Source: Bisbaumannia sp015645095
GTDB lineage: Bacteria; Pseudomonadota; Gammaproteobacteria; Pseudomonadales; Halomonadaceae
NCBI GenBank assembly: GCA_036871055.1
Contig: CP141893.1
Span: 3,596,001 to 3,660,000, forward strand
Length of the DNA: 64,000 nucleotides
Reading direction: 5' to 3'
Shown here piece after piece: positions 57,730 through 64,000 of the stretch. Numbering within the stretch: the first letter of the stretch is position 1; every line of letters begins with the position of its first letter. The translations under genes and the position numbers were made by a program. Under the pieces are notes generated by a model. It was not told the origin of the DNA. It saw only the letters and a program-made list of their open reading frames with translations, and made no database searches.

Positions 57730-58778
57730 GGGTGTCCGTCATCGTCGCAGCCGGCGGCCCGGGGGCCGTCCGAGGTGTCGGGTATGGCAGCCTCGCGCGC
57801 CAGGGGCGCCGATGCCAGGGGAAGCGTATCGCTGGTCTCCGGTGCCCGGGGGCACTCGGCAAAGAAGGTGCGGGCGCGCTGCTGATCCCGGGCGATCTGA
57901 CGCTTGAGCGCCTCCAGGCCGTCGAAACTCAGCTCGCCGCGCAGGCGCGCACAGGGGGTCACCGTCAGGCGCTGGCCGTAGAGGTCACCGTCGAAATCGA
58001 AGAGGTGTACCTCCAGCACCGGGCGGCGGCTGCCCACGGTGGGGCGCCAGCCGATATTGGCCACCCCGGGCAGGGTGCGGCCGTCGGCCAGGGTCGTCAT
58101 CACCGCATAGACGCCACGTAGGGCCAGCGGCCGCGGCAGCAGCGGCAGGTTGGCGGTGGGCACGCCGATGGTGCGACCGAGCTTCTGGTCGGCCACCACC
58201 CGGCCGCTGAAGCGGAAGGGGCGCCCCAGCATGCGCCGCGCCTGGGCGAAGTTGCCGCTGGCCAGCAGGGTGCGCACCCGGGTGCTGGAGACACGCTCGC
58301 CGTCCAGCACGAAGGTGCGGGTGTGCTCGACGCCGAAGCCCCGCTCGGCACCCACCCGCTGTAGCAGGGCGAAGTCGCCGCTGCGGTCGCAGCCGAAGCG
58401 GAAGTCGTCCCCCACCACCAGGTGGCGCACCCCGAGGCCCTCGATCAGCACCCGATCGACGAACTGGCGGGCGGTGAGGCTGCGCAGGGCGTCGTTGAAG
58501 GGCAGGCAGAGCACCCGGTCGGCACCGGCCTCGGCCAGCAGGTCGACCTTGTCGCGCAGCCGGGTCAGCCGCGGCGGGGCCTGGTCGCCGGCGAAGAACT
58601 CCCGGGGCTGGGGCTCGAAGACCACCACGGTGACCGGCAGACCCAAGAGGCGGGCCCGCTCGCGGAGCTGGTCGAGAATCGCCCGATGGCCGCGATGGAC
58701 CCCATCGAAGTTGCCGATGGTGGCCACGCAGCCCCGGTGCGCCTCGCGCAGGTTATGCAGTCCTCGAATCAGTTCCAT
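57726..58778 (-). CDS. ribF: Bifunctional riboflavin kinase / FMN adenylyltransferase
   Basis: Makes FMN and FAD. 350 residues. N-terminal adenylyltransferase with GNFDGVHRGHRAIL (22-35) and VVVFEPQPREFF; C-terminal kinase with GRVVADQKLGRTIGVPTANL (PTAN box). About 40 extra residues after the kinase (to GCDDDGHP) are low-complexity and not usual. Overlaps ileS by 4 bp. Confidence 0.95.
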   Translation of the reverse strand: MELIRGLHNLREAHRGCVATIGNFDGVHRGHRAILDQLRERARLLGLPVTVVVFEPQPREFFAGDQAPPRLTRLRDKVDLLAEAGADRVLCLPFNDALRSLTARQFVDRVLIEGLGVRHLVVGDDFRFGCDRSGDFALLQRVGAERGFGVEHTRTFVLDGERVSSTRVRTLLASGNFAQARRMLGRPFRFSGRVVADQKLGRTIGVPTANLPLLPRPLALRGVYAVMTTLADGRTLPGVANIGWRPTVGSRRPVLEVHLFDFDGDLYGQRLTVTPCARLRGELSFDGLEALKRQIARDQQRARTFFAECPRAPETSDTLPLASAPLAREAAIPDTSDGPRAAGCDDDGHP

Positions 58779-58825
58779 GCGTCGCCCAAGGCTCCATCAC
58801 GGGATAAAGTCAACGATTATAGCGA

Positions 58826-60424
58826 TCAGCTATGCAGCCGGAAATGGCGCAGCCGAACGCCCCAGGCGGCCAGCCAGGCGAAGTAGATCGCCGCGCCGCC
58901 CACCACCAGGCCGGTCAGGTGCAGTACCCGCTGGCTCACGCCCCAGCCCAGCCACTGCTGCCAGTCCGGCGTCAGCCAGGCCAGGCCCAGCCCCATCGCG
59001 GTGCAGCCGCCGAGCAGTTGCACCGCATAACGCCCCCAGCCCGGCTGCAGCACCAGCACCTTCTGCTGCCACAGCAAGTAACCCAGCAGGCCGGCGTTGA
59101 GGAAGGCCGACAGCGCCGTGGCGAGCGCCAGGCCGGCGTGGGCCAGGGGCCAGATCAGGATCAGGTTGAGGATCATGTTGGCCACCATGGCGATGATCCC
59201 CACCTTGACCGGGGTCTTGGTGTCCTGGCGGGCGAAGAAGCCCGGCGCCAGCACCTTGATCAGCATAAAGGCCACCAGCCCCAGGGCGTAGGCCCGCAGG
59301 CTCATGGCCGCCATGGCGATGTCCCGCTCGGTCATGGCGCCATAGTGGAACAGCGAGATCAACAGCGGCTCGGCGAGGATCACCAGGGCCAGGGCCGCCG
59401 GCACCCCCAGCAGCAGCACGGCGCGCATCGCCCAGTCGAGCATCCGGGCGAAGTGTTCGCCGGACTGCTCCGCATGGCGCCGCGACAGGGCCGGCAGGAT
59501 CACCGTGCCCACGGCGATGCCGAAGACCCCCAGGGGCAGCTCCACCAGGCGGTCCGAATAATAGAGCCAGGAGACGCTGCCCGGCGCCAGCAGCGAGGCC
59601 AGCACGGTATCCAGCAGCAGGTTGATCTGCGAGACCGAGACCCCGAACAGCGCCGGCGCCATCAACACCAGGATGCGCTTGACCCCGGCATGGGCGAAAT
59701 TGGGCCAGGGCCGGGGCATCAGCCCCAGGCGCGCCAGGAAGGGCACCTGGAAGGCCAGCTGGGCCAGGCCGGCGATCATCACCCCCCAGGCCAGGGCCAT
59801 GGCCGGCTCGCTCATCAGCGGGGTCAGCAGCACCGCCGCGCCGATCAGCGAGAGGTTGAGCAGCACCGGGGTAAAGGCCGGCACCGCGAAGCGGTTCCAG
59901 GTATTGAGCACGCTGCCGGCGAAGGCGGTCAGCGAGATCAGCAGCAGGTAGGGGAAGGTGAGCCGCAGCATCTCGGCGGTGAGCGCCAGCTTGGCCGGGT
60001 CGCGGCCGAAGCCAGGGGCGAACAGCCACACCAGCCAGGGGGCGGCGAACATGGCCAGGGCGGTGATCAACAGCAGCACCACCGCCAGGCTGCCGGCCAC
60101 CGCATCGAGCAACTCGCGTACCTCGGCCCGGGAGCGCTGGGCGGCATACTCCGAGAGCACCGGAATAAAGGCCTGGTTGAAGGCCCCCTCGGCGAACAGC
60201 CGGCGCATGAAGTTGGGGATCTTGAAGGCCACGAAGAAGGCGTCGGCCCCCTGGCCGGCACCGAACAGGGCGGCGATCACCACGTCCCGGGCCAGGCCCA
60301 TGACCCGCGAGACCATGGTCATCACGCTGACCACCAGGCCGGAGCGCAGCAGGCCGGCCCGCACCGGCGGCTGGGCGGGGTCGTTCGCGGGAGTGGGCAC
60401 TGTCTGGGGATCGTCGTTGGCCAC
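58826..60424 (-). CDS. murJ: Lipid II flippase MurJ
   Basis: Flips lipid II across the inner membrane. About 532 residues with 14 membrane helices, MOP family: SVMTMVSRVMGLARDVVIAA, FFVAFKIPNFMRRLFAEGAF near the start and ARQDTKTPVKVGI later. Start is uncertain. A GTG at 60424 has AAGG upstream and gives a normal length; an ATG at 60457 lies directly on the T-run of the rpsT terminator and has no ribosome site. First of the murJ-ribF-ileS-lspA cluster. Confidence 0.93.
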   Translation of the reverse strand: MANDDPQTVPTPANDPAQPPVRAGLLRSGLVVSVMTMVSRVMGLARDVVIAALFGAGQGADAFFVAFKIPNFMRRLFAEGAFNQAFIPVLSEYAAQRSRAEVRELLDAVAGSLAVVLLLITALAMFAAPWLVWLFAPGFGRDPAKLALTAEMLRLTFPYLLLISLTAFAGSVLNTWNRFAVPAFTPVLLNLSLIGAAVLLTPLMSEPAMALAWGVMIAGLAQLAFQVPFLARLGLMPRPWPNFAHAGVKRILVLMAPALFGVSVSQINLLLDTVLASLLAPGSVSWLYYSDRLVELPLGVFGIAVGTVILPALSRRHAEQSGEHFARMLDWAMRAVLLLGVPAALALVILAEPLLISLFHYGAMTERDIAMAAMSLRAYALGLVAFMLIKVLAPGFFARQDTKTPVKVGIIAMVANMILNLILIWPLAHAGLALATALSAFLNAGLLGYLLWQQKVLVLQPGWGRYAVQLLGGCTAMGLGLAWLTPDWQQWLGWGVSQRVLHLTGLVVGGAAIYFAWLAAWGVRLRHFRLHS

Positions 60425-60457
60425 GGGGTCGCCTTGCTGGGGTGGAGTGACGGCCAT

Positions 60458-60484
60458 AAAAAAACCGGCCGAAGCCGGTTTTTT
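60458..60484 (-). terminator. Terminator of rpsT, abutting murJ
   Basis: AAAAAACCGGC TTCG GCCGGTTTTTTT on the minus strand, a perfect 10-bp stem with a TTCG loop and a run of seven T, about 70 bp after rpsT and right before the murJ frame. Confidence 0.9.
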
Positions 60485-60551
60485 CCTAAGCACTGTTTGC
60501 ATCAGCGGGCCTCCGGGGAGGCCGGGCAATCAGTCCTAGTGGGCGTCCGGC

Positions 60552-60818
60552 TTACGCAGCCAGCGCCTTAATTCGCTTGTTCAGACGGCTCTTCAGACGA
60601 GCGGCCTTCTTCTTGGACAGCACGTCCTTGTCGGCGATGCGGTCGATGACCGGCTGAGCCGCCTTGAAGGCGTCCATGGCCTGGGCGTGGTCGCCGCCGT
60701 TGATGGCCTTGATCACCCGCTTGACGTAGGTGCGGACCATGCTGCGCTGGCTGGACTTCAGGACGCGACGCTGCTCTGCCTGACGGGCGCGCTTGCGGGC
60801 TTGCTTGCTGTTAGCCAC
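60552..60818 (-). CDS. rpsT: 30S ribosomal protein S20
   Basis: Primary 16S-binding protein. 88 residues, Lys/Arg/Ala rich: MANSKQARKRARQAEQRRVL and the C-terminal KKKAARLKSRLNKRIKALA. AAGGAGATAG ribosome site upstream. Monocistronic. Confidence 0.97.
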   Translation of the reverse strand: MANSKQARKRARQAEQRRVLKSSQRSMVRTYVKRVIKAINGGDHAQAMDAFKAAQPVIDRIADKDVLSKKKAARLKSRLNKRIKALAA

Positions 60819-61014
60819 TACTATCTCCTTGGAGAATGCTTACCGCTATTGGGTAAAATCTTGGTAACTAGTTGACCGAGCTGGGCTTTCGTCGAGATCC
60901 CAACCGGTTTGGCCGGCGTTGATCGTAATCGCCACCACGGGCCGTGTCTGAGAGGATGGCGCATTCTAGCATGTCAAGTCCGGGGTTGCCATCACCCGAC
61001 GCATGCCCCCGGGG

Positions 61015-62154
61015 CTACAACACCACCAGGTTATCGCGGTGGATCAGCTCCGGGGCTTCCATGTAGCCGAGAATCGCCTCGATCTGGTGACTGGGCTGGC
61101 CGAGCAACTGCCGCGCCTCGTCGGCGCCATAGTTGACCAGCCCCTTGGCCACCCGCTCCCCGGCCTCGTCCACGCAGACCACCATGTCGCCGCGCACGAA
61201 CTGGCCGGAAATCGCCTTGACCCCCACCGGCAGCAGGCTGGAGCCGCGGCTGCGCAGCACCTTCACCGCCCCGGCATCCAGGGTCAGGTGACCGCGCACC
61301 TGCAGCTGCCCCGCCAGCCAGCGCTTGCGCGCCGCCATGGGTGCCTGCTCCGGGCGCAGCAGGGTGCCCAGGCGCTCGCCGCCCACCAGCCGCGTCAGCA
61401 CCTCGGGCTGGCGACCGCTGGCGATGGCGGTGACCGCCCCGGAGCGCGCCGCCAGTTGGGCCGCGCGCACCTTAGTGATCATGCCGCCGCGGCCCAGGGC
61501 ACCGCCGTCGCCGGCCATGCCGGCCAGGCGCGGGTCGTCGGCACGCCCCTCCTGGATCAGCTGGGCCTCGGGATCATGACGGGGATCGGCGTCGAAGAGC
61601 CCCTCCTGATCGGTGAGGATGATCAGCGCCTCGGCCTCCAGCAGGTTGGCCACCAGGGCGCCCAGGGTGTCGTTGTCGCCGAAGCGGATCTCGTCGGTGA
61701 CCACGGTGTCGTTCTCGTTGATCACCGGCACCACCCGCAGCCCCACCAGGGTCCGCAGCGCCGAACGGGCATTGAGGTAGCGCTTGCGATTGGAGAGGTC
61801 GTCATGGGTCAGCAGGATCTGGGCGGTGAGCAGCCCATGGCGGCCAAAGTGCCCCTCGTAGCATTCGGTGAGGCCGTTCTGCCCCACCGCGGCGGCGGCC
61901 TGCAGCTCGTGCACCGCCGAGGGCCGGGCCTGCCAGCCCAGGCGCACCATGCCGGCGGCCACCGCCCCGGAGGAGACCAGCACCACCTCGATGCCACGGC
62001 GGTGCAGCTCGGCGATCTGGTCCACCCAGCCGCCGATGGCCGCCTCGTCCAGGCCACGGCCGTCATTGGTCAGCAGCGCGCTGCCGATCTTCACCACCAC
62101 CCGCCGGGCGCCCGCCAGGGCCTCGCGCCCCGGGGCCTGCTCCTTGACCGTCAT
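61015..62154 (-). CDS. proB: Glutamate 5-kinase
   Basis: First proline-synthesis step, phosphorylates glutamate; usually feedback-inhibited by proline. 379 residues. Amino-acid kinase domain (VVVKIGSALLTNDGRG, VSSGAVAAGM, FGDNDTLGALVANL, GTGGM-type loop as GRGGMITKV) and a C-terminal PUA domain from about 280. Follows obgE by 11 bp, same operon. Confidence 0.95.
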   Translation of the reverse strand: MTVKEQAPGREALAGARRVVVKIGSALLTNDGRGLDEAAIGGWVDQIAELHRRGIEVVLVSSGAVAAGMVRLGWQARPSAVHELQAAAAVGQNGLTECYEGHFGRHGLLTAQILLTHDDLSNRKRYLNARSALRTLVGLRVVPVINENDTVVTDEIRFGDNDTLGALVANLLEAEALIILTDQEGLFDADPRHDPEAQLIQEGRADDPRLAGMAGDGGALGRGGMITKVRAAQLAARSGAVTAIASGRQPEVLTRLVGGERLGTLLRPEQAPMAARKRWLAGQLQVRGHLTLDAGAVKVLRSRGSSLLPVGVKAISGQFVRGDMVVCVDEAGERVAKGLVNYGADEARQLLGQPSHQIEAILGYMEAPELIHRDNLVVL

Positions 62155-62165
62155 CTCAACCCGTC

Positions 62166-63356
62166 CTACTGCACGTATTCGACGTCGACATCATAATCGT
62201 CATCGTCGAAGTCGTCGTCATCATCATCCGTGTTGCGCTTGCGCTTGCGACCCAGGCGCTCCTCGGTGCGCGCCACCGACTCTTCCTCCATGCGCTCACG
62301 CATCTGCCGCTCGCGCTCGGCGGCCGCCTCGTCCTCGTTCTCGAGACGGCGCTGCTCGGTGAGCCAGCGATGCACCGCCTGAACCAGGGCATCGGTGCCC
62401 TCGCCGGAGATCGCCGAGATGCGGAACACCGGCCCTTCCCAGGCCAGCCGCGAGAGGATCTCCTCGGCCACCGCCTCGCGCTGCTCCTCGGGGAGCAGGT
62501 CGAACTTGTTGAGCACCAGCCAGCGGGGCCGCTCGGAGAGCGCCGCGGAGAACTGCTCCAGCTCGTGGACGATCGCCTCGGCGGCCTCCACCGGGTCGGA
62601 CTCGTCAAAGGGCGCCACATCCACCACATGCAGCAACAGCCGGGTGCGGGTCAGGTGCTTGAGGAAACGCAGCCCCAGGCCGGCCCCCTCGGAGGCGCCC
62701 TCGATCAGTCCCGGCACGTCGGCCATCACGAAGTGCTCGTGGGGACCGATCTTCACCACGCCCAGGTTGGGCACCAGGGTGGTGAAGGGGTAGTTGGCGA
62801 CCTTGGGCTTGGCGGCGGAGACGGCGCGGATCAGCGTCGACTTGCCGGCATTGGGCAGGCCCAGCAGGCCCACGTCGGCCATCACCTTCATCTCCAGGCG
62901 CAGGTTGCGGCGCTCGCCCTCGGTGCCCTTGGTGGTCTGCCGCGGGGCCCGGTTGGTGGAGGACTTGAAGTGGATGTTACCGAGCCCGCGGCGGCCACCC
63001 TGGCCCACCAGCACCACCTGGCCGGCCTCGGTGACATCGGCGATCACCTCGAGGGTCTCCTCGTCGATCACCGTGGTCCCCACCGGCACCTTGACATGCA
63101 GGTCGTCGCCGGCCTTGCCGCTCATCTGCCGGCCCTGGCCGGGCTGGCCGTTCTGAGCCTTGTAGAAGCGCTGGTACTTGAAGTCGATCAGGGTGTTGAG
63201 GGCATCGTCACCGATCAGGTAGACGCTGCCGCCGTGGCCGCCATCGCCGCCATCGGGGCCACCCTTGGGCACGTACTTCTCGCGCCGGAAGCTCAGGCAA
63301 CCGTTACCGCCCTTGCCGGCTTCGACGATGATCGAGGCTTCGTCGACGAACTGCAT
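62166..63356 (-). CDS. obgE: GTPase ObgE/CgtA
   Basis: Ribosome-assembly GTPase. 396 residues: glycine-rich Obg fold (1-158, FRREKYVPKGGPDGGDGGHG), G domain with G1 GLPNAGKST, DVPGLIEGAS, NKFD and SAISGEG, and an acidic C-terminal tail (DDDDDDFDDDDYDVD). Third gene of rplU-rpmA-obgE. Confidence 0.97.
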   Translation of the reverse strand: MQFVDEASIIVEAGKGGNGCLSFRREKYVPKGGPDGGDGGHGGSVYLIGDDALNTLIDFKYQRFYKAQNGQPGQGRQMSGKAGDDLHVKVPVGTTVIDEETLEVIADVTEAGQVVLVGQGGRRGLGNIHFKSSTNRAPRQTTKGTEGERRNLRLEMKVMADVGLLGLPNAGKSTLIRAVSAAKPKVANYPFTTLVPNLGVVKIGPHEHFVMADVPGLIEGASEGAGLGLRFLKHLTRTRLLLHVVDVAPFDESDPVEAAEAIVHELEQFSAALSERPRWLVLNKFDLLPEEQREAVAEEILSRLAWEGPVFRISAISGEGTDALVQAVHRWLTEQRRLENEDEAAAERERQMRERMEEESVARTEERLGRKRKRNTDDDDDDFDDDDYDVDVEYVQ

Positions 63357-63409
63357 CTGTCACTCTCCTGGCGGCCGCTGCCGCCCCGCCGCCATCATAT
63401 AAGTACAAG

Positions 63410-63434
63410 AAGGCCCCGCCTGGGCGGGGCCTTC
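63410..63434 (-). terminator. Hairpin between rpmA and obgE
   Basis: AAGGCCCCGCC / GGCGGGGCCTT, 11-bp stem with a 3-base loop; on the minus strand it is followed by CTTGTACTT, so it is a partial terminator that may set the ratio of ribosomal protein to ObgE. Confidence 0.75.
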
Positions 63435-63455
63435 CTAACACAGGTTCGGGCGGTC

Positions 63456-63713
63456 TCAGGCGGAGACGACGCTGACGAACTTGCGGTTCTTCGGACCCTT
63501 GGTCTCGAACTTGATCACGCCTTCGTCCAGGGCGAACAGGGTGTGATCCTTGCCAACGCCCACGCCGGTACCGGCATGGAACTTGGTGCCGCGCTGACGG
63601 ACGATGATGTTGCCCGGCTTGACGACCTGGCCACCGAACAGCTTGACACCAAGGCGCTTGGATTCTGAATCACGGCCGTTCCGCGTGGAACCGGCAGCCT
63701 TCTTATGAGCCAT
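63456..63713 (-). CDS. rpmA: 50S ribosomal protein L27
   Basis: 85 residues, MAHKKAAGSTRNGRDSESKRL, then GNIIVRQRGTKFHAG, the family's signature. The N-terminus reaches the peptidyl-transferase centre. 33 bp after rplU. Confidence 0.97.
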   Translation of the reverse strand: MAHKKAAGSTRNGRDSESKRLGVKLFGGQVVKPGNIIVRQRGTKFHAGTGVGVGKDHTLFALDEGVIKFETKGPKNRKFVSVVSA

Positions 63714-63746
63714 TGCAAATACCTCGCTCTAGGGGGATTGGACCGC

Positions 63747-64000
63747 TTAGGCGGAGATCCCGGTGATCTTGACTTCAGTGAACCACTGACGGTGGCCCTG
63801 ACGCTTCATGTGGTGCTTGCGGCGACGGAACTTGATGATGGTCACCTTGTCGCCACGGCCGTGGGAAACGACCTCGGCGGAGACCTTGGCACCGTCGACC
63901 AGGGGGGCGCCGACCTTGACGTCGTCGCCATCGGCAACCAGCAGCACCTGGTCGAAGTCCAGGGTTTCACCGGTGGCCACTTCCAGCTTCTCGAGCTTCA
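63747..64000 (-). CDS. rplU: 50S ribosomal protein L21 (partial, N-terminus beyond window end)
   Basis: The visible 83 residues, from KLEKLEVATGETLDFD to the end, match L21: VSHGRGDKVTIIKFRRRKHH and GHRQWFTEVKITGIS. About 20 N-terminal residues lie past the window edge. First gene of rplU-rpmA-obgE. Confidence 0.96.
   Translation of the reverse strand, partial: KLEKLEVATGETLDFDQVLLVADGDDVKVGAPLVDGAKVSAEVVSHGRGDKVTIIKFRRRKHHMKRQGHRQWFTEVKITGISA

Noticed and set aside
55960..57885. 641-codon plus-strand frame
   Set aside because: Antisense to ileS; no domain recognised.
58832..60571. 579-codon plus-strand frame rich in Gln, His and Gly
   Set aside because: Antisense to murJ; typical GC-rich shadow.

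Overview
The window is GC-rich chromosomal DNA of a gammaproteobacterium, most probably a Halomonas-type member of the Halomonadaceae. The grounds are Pseudomonas/Oceanospirillales-like gene orders (dksA-gluQ-cbrX-cbrA-cbrB, pcnB-folK-panBCD, rplU-rpmA-obgE-proB, murJ-ribF-ileS-lspA-fkpB-ispH, metX-metW), polyhydroxybutyrate genes phaA and phaB, and a 16S-Ile-Ala-23S-5S rRNA operon. The assignment rests on reading the sequence, not on a database search. It is mostly core chromosome. Accessory DNA is limited to one insertion sequence, repeat clusters and an AT-richer minor-pilin block.

Layout. 1-1.8 kb: minCDE division-site genes (minus strand, minE cut by the window edge). 2-4.8 kb: a large DUF349 protein. 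4.9-6.4 kb: phaB, the initiator tRNA gene, and a train of decayed tRNA/terminator copies behind it. 6.4-16.8 kb: housekeeping and stress genes (thioredoxin-like CnoX, PLP C-S lyase, thioesterase, YbaK deacylase, LOG protein, exonuclease, Sel1-like protein, aldo/keto reductase, YaaA, isochorismatase-like hydrolase, Tim44-like protein, small lipoprotein). 17.2-22.8 kb: a complete rRNA operon on the minus strand with two tandem promoters and boxA sites. 23-32.6 kb: tyrS, anmK, the pilus retraction ATPases pilU and pilT, then yggS-proC-yggT and metX-metW-DUF4426-Rieske. 33-36.6 kb: sfsA, an aminotransferase, dksA and gluQ. 36.6-41.9 kb: the CbrXAB regulatory locus followed by a sigma54-driven small RNA of the CrcZ type. 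42-47.5 kb: pcnB-folK, panBCD, phaA. 47.6-51 kb: minor pilins pilE-fimT-pilV-pilW-pilX. 51-52.4 kb: an intact ISL3-family insertion sequence with an 8-bp target duplication. 52.4-64 kb: ispH, fkpB, lspA, ileS, ribF, murJ, rpsT, proB, obgE, rpmA and rplU (cut by the window end).

How the genes work together. CbrA/CbrB and the downstream RNA form the carbon/nitrogen-balance switch known from pseudomonads. CbrB, with sigma54, should drive an RNA carrying at least nine A-rich AACAAC/AAGAAC blocks, most drawn into loops of hairpins, which would titrate Hfq/Crc. The same TGTTACC/GGTAACA half-sites that lie before this RNA also cluster before panB. PilT and PilU power pilus retraction, and the five minor pilins prime pilus assembly, but no pilY1 is present and PilX carries a large extra C-terminal domain. 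PhaA and PhaB supply hydroxybutyryl-CoA from two separate loci.

The most notable non-coding features are the CrcZ-like RNA, the tRNA-fMet relics, a 5S relic behind the rRNA operon, heptamer repeats, nine-base G tracts at pilX and in anmK, and a 68-bp REP-like array between ispH and fkpB.
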